A DNA stretch of 64,000 nt, taken from positions 2,480,001 to 2,544,000 of the forward strand of contig OX596346.1 of the NCBI GenBank assembly GCA_951394405.1, written 5' to 3'. The notes beneath the pieces are model-generated. The model saw nothing but the letters and a program-made list of their open reading frames with translations, made no database searches and had not been told where the DNA came from. A program made the translations under genes and the position numbers. Positions 1 through 10,779 of this stretch are shown here, one piece after another. This DNA is from Coprinellus micaceus. Taxonomy: Eukaryota > Basidiomycota > Agaricomycetes > Agaricales > Psathyrellaceae. Numbering within the stretch: the first letter of the stretch is position 1; the number at the start of each line of letters is the position of its first letter.

Positions 1-635
1 TCTAGGAGAAGCCATCGGCCATCGTCTCTGAGCCTTTGGGCCAACGTTCTGTCGAGGAAAGCGTTCAATGTACCTTGCATTGGCTGCAGACGCTGGTGAC
101 TCAACGATCCTGTGAATGGCGATGCCTAGGGCACCCCAGGGCTTCGGGGAAAGGATGCCCGAGGAAACGAGAGACACTTCCAATGGTGGCAACACAGAGA
201 AGGAATGTCCAGCCGTAGACCAGAAGCTGGGTGGCGGTTGGCTGGAGCGCATATGAAGTGCGCATCTGTGGCTTGACTCCGGATTGCTCCGAGGTGAATG
301 AAGAGATGAGGACTCCAGAGAGGCGGCGGCCTCAGGCTCGACCTGTTCCCCCTTGCATGGAACGGATGTTTGTGAATCTGCTGGTCGGGGATGACCCCCT
401 CTGAATTATGGGCGGATATATTAGCATCCCTTGAGTGATGACTACCTCATTTCCGCTTGCGGGACTGTGGTGGTGGTTCTGGTATAAGATTCAGTTCGCG
501 CCAGCACGTGCCCTGATTACCCGAAGCGCGCATCTCTGATCTCAGGAAATCTCACGCAGGCAGTGCGTCTTTTGATCTTCTACATCCACCACCACCACCA
601 TCCCCTTGACTCTCTCAACACCGCCATCGCTTCTA
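1..635. other. Upstream region, no gene seen
   Basis: No convincing coding region, repeat or RNA gene is visible. Short open frames here have no recognisable motif. The last 40 bases before the first gene are C-rich with a CCA repeat, as is common just upstream of basidiomycete start codons. This stretch probably holds the promoter of the F-box gene that begins at 636. Confidence 0.5.
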
Positions 636-2359
636 ATGGCGTCCGATTTAGACGTGCAAAAGGAGTTGGACGCTCGTATCTACGCCCTTGAGCTTGAACT
701 CTGCGACCTCAAGCAGAGAAGGAACACGTTATCGCCCATCTCGCATTTGCCACCAGAGATCTTGTGCAAGATCTTCATCGCCAGTGTATCGGAAATCGAT
801 TCCAAAGAGAAGAATGGGCGTACCATACCACACGCAATGGCACTCAGCCATGTGTCGCATGTCTGGAGGGCGATTGCTACAGACTATTCCGAAGTCTGGG
901 GTCACCTCCATGTCGGAGTGCGAACTAAAGGAGAGATGCTGGACTTCGCGTTCGGCCGGGCTCGACATTCCCCAATATATATCAACCTATGTGGCTTCCA
1001 TAGGGATGGAGACCCATCCCGACCATCGGAGGACACTATCTTGGCCCTCGCCAAGATCGTTCGCGAGGAATCGACACGGTTCCAAGCCCTGGATCTCTAC
1101 GTGCACGAAGAATCTCTTCGATCGATAATCGACGACCAGAGGGTCACCTTCGACAGCCTTGAAACTCTGAAGCTGGACCTCGTCGGAACGAACGATCGGT
1201 ACGGTCAACTTACGGAATTTCTCCAATCTTCATTCCCTCAGCTCCGTCGGCTTGAGCTTAGCGAGAGAACTCGAATTCCGTCGGGTTGCAACCTTCTTCA
1301 ATCCTCTCACCTGACCTACGTCGATATCGAGGAAATAGTAACGACGGGATCAACCATGGCAGACCTCTACGCCATTTTCAAGCGCTCAAAAGGCCTTCGG
1401 CATTTCAGGATTGGTTATTTCTCCCCCACCAACAGTAACTCTCAACCACAGTTCGACCAGACAGACAACGCGATACCCTTACCTAACTTAGAACATCTTT
1501 TTCTTTTCTTGGAGGGCAGAGGAAACACTGCGGCCGGACTCGTCTCAAGATTCCTGTCATCGTTATTTGTCCCCAAGAGGGCTCGCCTAGGGATATCCTA
1601 TAATACCCCTGAGGATACCAGGCAGCTAATGGTTTCTTTAAACAACATGTACGGAGATATCGAACCCAGGGCACTAGCCATTGCAAGCACCGGTATTTGT
1701 GCCTGGGATGCTTCATCCCTCGGCGTGGTCAGTGCTATTCCTTCCTAACGCAAAATATTGCTCACCTTTAGTGTGATTAGGCCAACGTAGACCAAAATCC
1801 ATGGATAGATGTTGGTCAAAGGGGGGGTGATTGTTTTACCTATCACATCTGGGAGTGGGGATGGTCCTTCGCCAGCCTTCGCATCCTTACGCTCAACGAT
1901 TTGAGCGGCGCGCTTTCAGAGGAGGACGCGCCAAAGTTTTGGATCTTCCTTGCAGACACGCCCATTGAAACCCTCCGCGTGGTCGGCCTTCGTGTGACCG
2001 GCGCTCCGACGGGTTGTCTCTTGAAATCTTTCCGAGGCGACAGCGCCCTTGGCGCATCTTCCAACACTCCCTGGGCCTCACTTCAACATTTGCTTTCCCG
2101 CTTGCCTTCCTTTTACTCTACGCGGGAGTATACAAGGGCGAGACAGGATTTCATCACACCCCCATTGGGTGATCAAGTCGAGTACGCCCTCGACTTGGTG
2201 GACGCGCTGAAGGCGAGAGAGCGGGCAGGGGCCGGCACCAGGCCATTAGATTCGCTGGATTTCATCGAGCCTTTCGGCCAGCCTGTGAAAGAACACGTTT
2301 CAAAGATCCTGTGCAGCGGGGCGACGAAGGTAACTTGGCGCCATAATAAGCCTCGCTGA
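636..2359 (+). CDS. F-box-like domain protein, two exons
   Basis: Probable substrate-recognition protein of SCF-type ubiquitin ligases; members of this large Agaricomycete family bind Skp1 through the F-box. I read two exons, 636-1727 and 1781-2359, joined over a 53-base intron (GTCAGT donor, CTAAC branch site, TTAG acceptor) that keeps the frame and gives 556 residues. The ATG at 636 opens with a short coiled coil (residues about 5-30, ending QRRNTLSP), followed by the F-box core ISHLPPEILCKIF and the conserved ALSHVSHVWRAIA helix. The rest is leucine-rich with regular LxxL spacing (for example LRILTLNDL), as expected of the C-terminal substrate-binding part of this family. The substrate cannot be inferred. 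The intron position is inferred from splice motifs and frame. Family assignment is firm, exact C-terminus less so. Confidence 0.8.
1728..1780 (+). other. Intron of the F-box gene
   Basis: 53-base intron with GTCAGT at the 5' end, TCCTAAC as branch site and TTAG at the 3' end. Removing it joins codon 364 to an open frame running to 2359, and removes a TAA that would otherwise end the first exon at 1746-1748. Confidence 0.7.
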
Positions 2360-2627
2360 ACGCCCCGGGCCGTGCTTTGTGTTCCGCCGAATACCCTGCC
2401 AAGTTCTGGTCGGTCCTTCATACATACCTTTTGAACAGTTCCCGCTTTCCGATTAGACTTGTTTCTACTATTGCCACCTTCGATGACGTGTTGAAATGCG
2501 CCTGCTCTAGTACTTCATTAACACTAGCTAAAGTAGGCTGTATCCAGACTGCGTTCGCCATATTTCGCGTTGTCCAGCTCAGGTTCGGTCTCAGTGACAT
2601 TTTTTCTTTCTTACTGCCATGTAACGG

Positions 2628-3290
2628 TTGGGCTTTCCACTCTCGATCCTCTACCACCACCGTCCCTACTTCGACGCTGCACACTACTCGCCGCTGGACT
2701 TCACTGTCGATGTTCAACGGAAACTAGACGCTCACACTTCCCACCTCGAAGCCGAGCTGTGCAAGCAAAGGAGAAACAGCTTGTTACCTACCTTCAGCGA
2801 ACTGCCTCCGGAAATATTTCGCCAACGCGTCGTCTCCAGCATTCCGGGGACGGGCTGAGGAGGTCCCGATGGACGCAAACGGCCTCTCGCTAGGGCGCTC
2901 AGCCGCGTTTCTCGACCTTGGAGGACTCTCATCGCGTATCCTGAGCCGTGGGACAGCCCCTAGGTTGGGGTGGGGACGACGGGCCAACTACTGAGGTTCC
3001 CTGGGGTTGGCGAGGAAGCACACATTCATATTCTGCGTGTATCGGGGGGCTTTGGTTGCGCCGTCTCTCTGCGACCCGATACCGTGGCCACGGAGCTCGG
3101 CCGTGTCGATATAGACGGCTTCCTCTCATCCCTCTGTCTCCATCATCCAGGATTGTCGAAACGGCCACGTCGCTGTCTTCACTGCATGGACTCGCAGGGA
3201 GGAATAGCGGGAGATAGGCTGGCAGCACGACCCATTTGGGGACGCCGTGGTCGCCGTGGTTAATGAAGACGCGAGGCAGACGCACTCATT
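2628..3290 (+). pseudogene. Decayed F-box paralogue
   Basis: A second F-box gene remnant directly downstream of the first. Frame 2628-2858 carries VQRKLDAHTSHLEAEL then QRRNSLLPTFSELPPEIF, which aligns with the coiled coil and F-box of the neighbour (VQKELDARIYALELEL, QRRNTLSPISHLPPEIL). The frame then breaks. Another frame from about 2900 reads ALSRVSRPWRTLIAYPEPW, matching the second F-box helix of the neighbour, and stops at once. No long open frame follows. This looks like a tandem duplicate that lost function. No transposon ends are seen around it. Confidence 0.65.
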
Positions 3291-3673
3291 AGGGGCGCGT
3301 TCCCACGTCACTGTATCCAACGCCGACTTGCCATCACAACACCTTGGGGGTGTTGAGGGAGAGGGAGGTGCGTGGGCGTTCGTTTGGCGCCCTGTCTTTG
3401 CGTTGGCGTTCGCCATGTTATGGTGAACCCAGAGCGCCTGGGTCAGAGGCTAGAGGTACGGAGTTCGAGGGTTTCCGAGGTGGCGTGGATGGTGTTTGGA
3501 TGGGAACGAGGCGACACCCCCGCTTTGGAACTGAACCGAAGGGCGGGATGGCCCAGATGTCGGTGGATGCTTGGCTTACGCGTTTCACACATGTATATAA
3601 GAGACCGTAATTACAAGAAGGGCTCGACCAAGGCAACATAAACAAAGCTGATTCTCGCATGAGTGTCATAAAG
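3291..3673. other. Intergenic, nothing identified
   Basis: 383 bases between the decayed F-box copy and the end of the minus-strand dioxygenase gene. No coding signal or repeat is recognised. The part near 3590-3670 should hold the 3' untranslated region of the minus-strand gene. Confidence 0.4.
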
Positions 3674-5037
3674 TCAATACAACGTTCGGAGTCCCTTCCA
3701 AGGAGAAAATCTCTCGACACCTTCTTTCCATATCTCATCCTCCTGCTTCCTCAGATACTCTCGTTCCCGCTTCTTATCTCGCTCTCCTTTCTCGCCCTTC
3801 CAGCTCTCAAAGAGGACCGTGTTTGACATCTTGCCGTTGTACACCCAGCGATAGATGGTCCCCGCTGCGTACTGGGTGAACGAGTAGCGGGTTTCGCCGG
3901 CCGCGATTGGAATATTGCCGTGGGTTATGAATGCGGATGGGATGAGGACGGTGGTGCCAGGGGCAAACTCAACGATGAGCTTCAATTCCCAGAGAACGAT
4001 GTGGCCGCCATTCTTGGGGTTGTATTTGCCCAAAGCTGTGATCGCACACAGGCCACAGGCTAGGTTGAACCGGTCTCGGTGACACTTGCATACTGTCTGA
4101 GGACCAAAGTTCACGGTCACTGCTGGGTATGGGCTGGCCTTGAATGGACGTTGGAGCTTCGTATTCCATTTCTCAGCTGCGTTGACGCCTTGCCTAACAT
4201 ACTTGTGGATTCTGGGCGCCCAGATGGCCAGCATGTCTGCAATTCTGCAGTAAGAGCTCAAATCGTTCAGAGAAACAGCATCTAACACTCACCAGACATG
4301 TGCCGTGCGAGGCGCTTGAAGCGCGGGTGAACAACGATTCTGTCCATGGCTCGCTCCTGGCCAATGGAACCCTTGCGAAACGGCAGAGGCTCCTCGCTAC
4401 CCTGTCCCTTCCCAAATCCTCTACGCCATACTGAAAACTCGCCACGGGGGTCTTGCTTGGGAGCTCCGTTGCGCGTTGACGCTAGGATGTCCTCCAGGCC
4501 CAGGCGAAGGATCTTGTTCATTTGGCGGACAGCGTCGGGTGTGGTGACACCCAGCGCAGGCCCATGGACCGCTCCAATAATTTTGGTCGGGCGGCCGTTC
4601 TGCGTAGCAACGATGGCACGCGTTCTGGCAAATTTATGAAATACCCGATGGAAAACATTTCATAAAGACTCACTCTCCAGGTTCCGCCCTCACAACCCTG
4701 AACCCCATGCGGCGCAGCTTTTCGAGGCAGAGCGGACTATCCAGTTTCTCGGTGAGGCGTCGTCCTTCCCAGCCGGTGCTCACGACGTCAGCCTTATTGA
4801 TGTCATACTCTGTGAGGATGGGTTCACTGGAGTGAACTTTGGTACCAGAACGGAGCTTTCGTCTGATGAGTGTGATGGCAGCAGCGCGATTAGGGATGGC
4901 TGGCCTTTGGAGGTTCACTTTAGAAATGAGAAGCTTGAAGAGGAATTAAGGTGAGTCTGCGCGGATGATTATGGACGAGTGCTCACAAATGCCCTCCTCT
5001 TTCTACGTGCAGCAACAGACCGTTTTGACGTGCCCAT
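3674..5037 (-). CDS. TET/JBP-like 2-oxoglutarate Fe(II) dioxygenase, four exons
   Basis: Reads as a fungal TET/JBP-family dioxygenase; that family oxidises 5-methylcytosine in DNA using Fe(II), oxygen and 2-oxoglutarate, in the nucleus. Four exons (5037-4987, 4933-4674, 4624-4293, 4236-3674) joined over introns of 53, 49 and 56 bases give 401 residues in one frame. The N-terminus has a basic nuclear-localisation-like stretch (KRSVAARRKRRAF). The catalytic half shows the iron-binding HxD in CHRDRFN (H267, D269), the distal histidine H320 in FITHGN, and an arginine 11 residues later (R331, GETRYSF), the usual distance for the 2-oxoglutarate contact. The HRD..N....G....T.L pattern resembles the TET signature. 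Such genes are expanded in basidiomycetes and linked to KDZ transposons (established knowledge). No KDZ transposase is seen here. The C-terminal tail is charged (KREREYLRKQ). All key residues are present, so it may be active. Substrate is inferred. Confidence 0.72.
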
Positions 5038-6589
5038 TAGAGGGCCAAAAAGTTCAGTGCGAGAGGAGCCTCGCGCGTAAACTTGAAGTCCACCTCGGTG
5101 TCACGAGGGCGTTTTGGACGAACGCCGAACACGGCTTTGTTTGGCATGCCACTCTAGACCAAGCACCGGCACTCCCCGGCATGGCGAATTGGCGCCTGAC
5201 GATATTTTTAAATTTGTATCTTTCTCCTCCCCCTCCATCCCCCACGCTCAGGCTTTGGAACGCAAGCTTTCGCCCTGTCTAGCGTAGGCTCTGGGGCTCA
5301 AAACGTTGAGCACATCGACTCGCAGGGCTAGATCGACGTTTGAAGCAGGATATCTCTTGGTGAGCGCCTGGAATCGAATGATGGGTCTCGGCTGGCTGGT
5401 GCTTCAGCGGATACTCGGAACTCACTGCGCTCGCTCTTTTCATCTAGGAACTGGCGAAACTCTATTCCTGGCTCTGCGCTCGTCCCCGTTCTACAGATGA
5501 CCTGGGTCCTTGCATATTTTCCGCGTCGTTATCCTCAGCCATTGCCTGGCGGAGGTCTTCAGGCATACCACGCCGATAAAGTTCACCTCGATTCATGCGC
5601 GGGGGTATTAGGGCCACAGATTCATGGGGTCCCTTAATTTGAGAACCTGTTGTGCCGTCTTCTCTGCAGCGCCCCGCTCCACCTGGCGTCCATCCCCCCA
5701 ACCACCACCGTTCATCATACCCCATCTTTCCCTATGCCTCTTAGGGTGCCGCCTCCCTGGAGGGTCGCGTTACGCCAGCCCTGGTTCCTTGTATCTCCCC
5801 CACCGCTTCTTTTGGGATAGTGCCGCGCGTTTGGCGAGGATAACAGCTCCTATGCCGTCTCGGTTTCTCCCCGCTCGTCGTCCAGAATATCTAGCCCCCG
5901 TCTGTATCACGGGAATTACGTCGGAATTGTACTGCGTTCAGGTTGGTACGACCATGCCTCGTTCACGAAATTGGCCTGATGACCGCCACCCGTGGGGGTT
6001 TACAAGCAATGCTCTCGTTCGGCTAGCTCTTCCGATGCTCGGGCAAGACCTATACTGCGCTGTCCGAATCAATATACCCCGACGCAACCTACCTCGAGAT
6101 CAATAGGCATTGCAGAGACCTCACACCGATGACTCCCCGTCAAGTCCGTTGTTCGCTGTGTTGGGTCCGCGGAATGCATTCCGAGATCCGTATTGAGATA
6201 GCGAGGGACGAATAAGGCCTAGGCGATCTATCGTCCTTGCTGTTCTGGAGCACTTTGTATCCCCTCCGCTGCACCCTAGGTCTTTTTGGAGCCTCACTTT
6301 TCTCGCGTTCCCGATTCCACCACAGGGCGTAGCAACCACGCCCCTCTCTCTCTACAAAGGCGGTTAAAACTGTGAATCGGCGATCCCCCATGACTCCTCA
6401 CCTTGCTTCGTGCCCTCTGATTGTGCCGTATTTCGCGATTGTCTAGGCTAGTTGGGCCTAGGTCACGCAGCCTCGTCAGGTATTTTGAAAACGGAGGACT
6501 GCTGAAACCCGGCGACCATTTCTCCCTTTGGGCTCGGTATCTGCTCCCAACTTTGACATCTGAGCCACACTGACCGCAAGCATTTCTCT
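5038..6589. other. Intergenic, nothing identified
   Basis: Upstream of the minus-strand dioxygenase gene. The first 200 bases probably carry its promoter. Several open frames exist on both strands but none shows a recognisable domain, consistent codon pattern or splice structure. No repeat shared with the rest of the window is seen. Confidence 0.4.
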
Positions 6590-6933
6590 GCGGTTTTGGA
6601 ACTTCATCGACGTGTCTAACATCATAGTCACCGGAGGTCTCTCCCTTGACGAACCCTCAAACGTCGTCCCCATCTTCAGCATCGATAATCTCCAGTACGT
6701 AGCATCTGGCCGTGTGAACCCCATGCAGCGCTCGTTCTCGATCGAGCATGCCGTCCTGCCTGACACCTCGACGAACGACTTGACAGGCACCCGTTCGTTG
6801 ACCGGCCACATTGGCATCCCACTTCAAGATCAACCTCAAGAACGTCCAGGCCACGGTGACCCAGCGAGCGCTGTTTGTGAAACTGGGCGCTGGAGGAGAC
6901 TGCGGGTTAGCGGCTGTCGACACTTGACTTAAC
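6590..6933 (+). pseudogene. Coding-like fragment of unknown family
   Basis: A frame from about 6590 reads a plausible globular protein segment (RFWNFIDVSNIIVTGG, then RVNPMQRSFSIEHAVLP). Near 6815 the coding-like signal moves to another frame (HFKINLKNVQATVTQRALF, ending at a TGA near 6927). The two halves could be one reading frame broken by a small indel, or two exons. I do not recognise the family. No upstream exon with a good start was found, so I treat it as a gene remnant. Confidence 0.3.
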
Positions 6934-7288
6934 CGCTGCGACTATAGAACTGGAGCTCGCAAACTAAACTGTATTGCCCTTCATCGGCCTGCATAGTTCT
7001 CATCTTGTAATGTCTGTAGTGCGGAGACGGGTCGGGATTTCGGACGACCCTGTCATAAATGTCCATGAATGCACGGGTGGTAGTGACTCGGACTGCGGTA
7101 CGGTAACTTTGGACGGATCTGGCTAGGTCGCTTCGATCTACTTATGAGAAATAAGGACGAGCACGTCGGTGAGAGACGCGTTCCTTCCGTCGGATAGGGG
7201 TGCTGATGGCATCACTTCGTAGCCTGTGGGTCGATGACGCGACGCGTCCAACTTCAACTCTCTCCTCCCACCACCATCTACCTCTGCA

Positions 7289-8925
7289 ATGAATCTCCCC
7301 GAAGGATTCCGCGTCAAACCCAAACCATCCACCTCAAGACCTATGACAACGCGTGCACCTACGTTCTTCAACTCATTCGCCGATGCCAAAGCGAGGGAAC
7401 TGGGAAAGCAGAAGGAGGATTCGGCCTCCAAGAAGCCAGTAGAGTTGAAGCGCCGGCCTCCACCTACGTTCTACCTGGACCCTGGGCTGAAGCGCTCGAG
7501 CGCAAACGACAAGAACGGACCCGTTTCGAGACTCTTGAACTCTCAAGCCTCCGGCGGGTCGGTTTTGAGGCCGCCAGTGCCGGGATTGGTGAAATCTGCA
7601 TCCCAGGCGAAATCGACTGCGAAATCTGGGCCGCCGTCGAAGAAAGTCGAGCTCAAAGTCCAGCCAATACCTTTCTACAACCCCGGACCCTCGAAGCCCA
7701 AGCCTCCTACTCAATCATCCCAGAAACCGCTGTCGTCATCCTCCAACGTCCTCAAACCGCTCGGCATCCCAAAATTCAAGCTGCCTCCGACCAAGCCGGC
7801 TATCGACCCGGAGAAGCTGAAGAACATGGTCACGCCGAGCACCACCAAGTTCGCACTGGCGACTAACCCGATGACGAAGGAGGGAGCTAGGGAATTGGCA
7901 GCCATCCTGTGTGCACATCGAGCGAAGCAGGCGGAGGCGGAGGCTGATAGAAACTACGGGATGAGTCCGGAGAGGAGGGATGCGAAGGGGAGACTCAAGT
8001 TTGTGAGGTGCGTGCTTCGATGTGGGCGTCTCCTGTGGTTAGGCTAACGATGCGTTACAGAGGCGGTCTCGCCGCGCGCGTTCACAATTACTACCAGTCC
8101 GCGGGCACACAAACATCCCTCTGGCAGTTCGAACAGGATCGTAACGACCGCCAATGGCAGGAGCTAGAACGAGGAGAGCGCAAGGCAACCCCGCTACCGA
8201 TCCAACGTCACCACATGGAACTCAGGATCGTGAAGTTGTTGAAGAAACCAATGGCAACGCGTCTCCAACGCGATCCTCCCTCCAAATCCCGGCCAAGTGC
8301 TCGAGCGTCAGGCGCCGCCTCAGGATCCTCCAGGAATCGTCCGCAGAGACCGAAGCCGAAGCCAACGCGAGGCAAACTGCGCCCTACCGCTATGGCCCTC
8401 TGCGAAGTTATCTCGTCACACTACGCGACCCGAGAGCTTACACGGGTGTTCTTCGTGTGGCCGAACATCGAGCCGCAGGGACCTATGTTCAAGCCGACGA
8501 ATAAAGGATGGAAGGAAGGGGCGATCGTAAGGGCATGGAGGCCAATGAAGACGCTTACTCTGCAAGAGTGGGACATGAAAGGCAGGATGGGCTGTGGATT
8601 GGATAGGTTGGGTTTGGGGAAGGCGAGGCGTGGGGGCGACGATGTGACGAAAATGGAAGTTGACGGACCAACCTCGAAGAAGAGGCCCCTGGGCGCCGAT
8701 GAAGACCAGATGGATATTGACTCCATCAACCCCCTCAAGTACAGACCGGCGAAGAAACCTAAACACAGCGGAGACCGCCAATCCAAACCTCTTCCTCTGC
8801 CACGTAACACCCAGATTGGCCTGGATGAACTGAAGCTGCTGCCCGTGGCTGAAAAGTCGTTGATTGTGGGGAGGTTTCTGCTCGGTCCCCGCCCACAGAG
8901 GGACTATTTACCGCGTCGATGTTGA
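7289..8925 (+). CDS. Unrecognised, probably nuclear protein, two exons
   Basis: Two exons, 7289-8007 and 8061-8925, joined over a 53-base intron (GTGCGT donor, GGCTAACG branch site, ACAG acceptor) give 527 residues. I do not recognise the family. The N-terminal 200 residues are low-complexity and rich in Pro, Ser and Lys (for example FYNPGPSKPKPPTQSSQ) and likely disordered. A more ordered segment follows the intron (LAARVHNYYQSAGTQTSLWQ). Around residues 360-420 a folded-looking stretch appears (EVISSHYATRELTRVFFVW, then AIVRAWRPMKTLTLQEW) that could be an OB-like beta fold, though this is a guess. Basic clusters SKKRPL and AKKPKH are nuclear-localisation-like. The start ATG is the first in frame, preceded by C-rich sequence. 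Nothing shows operon-like or transposon links. Confidence 0.65.
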
Positions 8926-9929
8926 ATATGCTTGTCACCTCGTCGTACCCTTCTGCCGCCAATGTATTTTTTGCTCGTGCACAATGAGCTGTCGAACATC
9001 CCCCCCAGTTCCCTTAGTTGTGGTTCCATGCCTGTGTCAACTTGTCAGATGCATTGCCTGTGCCTGCAGCAGACCTTATCCGCAACAGTTACACTCCTTG
9101 CACCCAAGGATCTTACCCTGCCCCATTGCCAACTTATCAACCAGGAGGATCTCGCCCTCAACCACCTTTCCTGGTCCTGGGATAGGGACCCCAGGGATTA
9201 GGGAATCACAAATCCTGCTAAGCACAACTTCCCCATCACCCCCATCTGCTACAACCCTGGCTGAATGGCCCCCAAAACCTGTGTCCTGCCATGTTGTGTA
9301 CTTGTCAAGTACTTGTAGCATTACAAGTCTTTACACAAGGAAAGCTCGTTCTCACTGATATCAGGAGAACTATTTTATTCCGATTTTGCCAGGTGGTTTG
9401 GAGCATGAAGTACTGTGTGATGAGGCAATGACCTGTGGGTAGTAGACCATCACGTTGCATGGCATGTTCCTCGGCTTCTCCTGATTTGTTGACTTAAATA
9501 AAATACATTGTGTTCTGGTGAAGTTGAACTTGCAACCTTGTGAAACATAAATAAATGCACTCACTCAGAATTGAACCAAGGACCTGCACAAAAAGAAAAT
9601 GCCCTGACGGGGAATTGAACTTGCGACCAGTTGGATGGACATCACTTGAATCGTAGGTTTAAATATATTTACACAAGGTCAATGGGGCAAAGATCATTGA
9701 GGAGTGACGGTGCATAGCATTCAGACCACCATTCCACCCAGGAGGCGAACATATCATCTCGAATGTCCGAGTCGTGTTCCACCTTAGGGACGAACACATT
9801 GACTCCACCGGGTAACATGCGTACCACGTTACCCCTGACTTACCTTTGTCTCACCACCAGTGAGCACCCCCATCTCCTTCTCTATCTGTCGCTGTCACAA
9901 CGTGGGGAAGCAACTCCCAGAATCTTGTA
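8926..9929. other. Gene-to-transposon transition, no gene
   Basis: About 1 kb between the last host-type gene and the first retrotransposon frame. CG dinucleotides drop and AT content rises. No protein domain is recognised. It contains the tRNA-like motifs described at 9507-9640. The left end of the YR retrotransposon probably lies here but I could not place it. Confidence 0.4.
9507..9640 (-). repeat. Three box-B/T-loop-like motifs in a row (tRNA-derived?)
   Basis: Read on the minus strand, three segments about 45-50 bases apart look like the T-loop/B box of tRNA genes: GCAAGTTCAATTCCCC (near 9617-9632), TTGGTTCAATTCTGAG (near 9567-9582) and TTGCAAGTTCAACTTC (near 9521-9536). No matching acceptor stem or clear A box was found for any of them. 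They may be remains of a tRNA-derived SINE or chance similarity. Confidence 0.25.
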
Positions 9930-10579
9930 TCAAATCTTCAGAGTTTTTATGACGGTTCGGGGAAAATATCAACCAAGTCAAGCAGTGGGTTATGATGGCA
10001 CCCTTTGCCCCTTCTGGGTTCCCACCATCTGAGTGGGAAAACCTCCTCAGGGGACGCGCTGTCAACCTTGACGTCATATTCAGTTCTCTCTACCAAGTCA
10101 CACCCATCAAGGAGAACCAAGGAAGATTTGGAGAGAAGGAGATCAGCCTCGGGTACATGGAGGCCGCCAAGAAAGTTGAGACATATGGAGACTGGGTTAT
10201 TGCCTGGCACGCCCTCGTCAAGGCCATGGACTTCCTCTTCCCCCATCGACACAAGGAGCTTATTGAATATGGCGATTTCATCCAAGGCGAGTTCTCTTCT
10301 CGCCGCCCCGAGGTGCACAGATGAGTCCTGCATTTCAACCAGGTGGTTAGGCACACAGTCGGTGGAGGAACAGGTTTGTTGCTCACTAACTACGAGGACT
10401 TTACCAAGCACTGTACAGCCATCCTCCACAGCAAGGGACTCTTTGCTGATGTTGATGAGGCCAAGTCCAAGGGTAAACACCCTGAACAATCATCCACTGA
10501 GTCCTGCAACCGTTTCAACTCTGAGCTTGGCTGCCTGAATAGTGCCTTATCTTGCAGGTATCGACATGTCTGTAGATGA
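9930..10579 (+). pseudogene. YR retrotransposon Gag-like fragment with zinc finger
   Basis: The frame 9992-10324 carries APFAPSGFPPSEWENLLRGR and a helical stretch (WVIAWHALVKAMDFLFPHRH), a segment typical of the protein upstream of RT in basidiomycete YR retrotransposons. After a stop at 10,322 the frame shifts and ends in a CCCH-type finger (CNRFNSELGCLNSALSCRYRHVC, 10,504-10,575). It would bind element RNA and build particles. Stops and a frameshift show it is not functional. Confidence 0.6.
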
Positions 10580-10599
10580 TGCAGCGGTGGGCAACATGG

Positions 10600-10754
10600 T
10601 GTTACGTCTTGTGAAATCAAGAAGTGAGATTGAACGTGGCCTGTCACCCAAATATCAGAGATACAATATTTGGGATTTGAGTGGCAAGCCAATGCCAAAC
10701 ACGGCTGACTGGACCATCACCATCCAATCTCTACCCCGCCCACCCACACTATAA
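10600..10754 (+). pseudogene. YR retrotransposon linker before RT, 5' piece
   Basis: The frame reads RSEIERGLSPKYQRYNIWDL, the conserved linker between the zinc finger and RT in this element group, then Pro-rich sequence ending at a TAA. It stops 25 bases before the left inverted arm of the 10.9 kb block. Confidence 0.5.
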
Positions 10755-10779
10755 CACCTGGGTGTCAACAACTGATGGT

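Noticed and set aside
5624..6106. 160-codon open frame on the plus strand
   Set aside because: Composition is that of random GC-rich sequence, no domain, and it competes with open frames in other phases.
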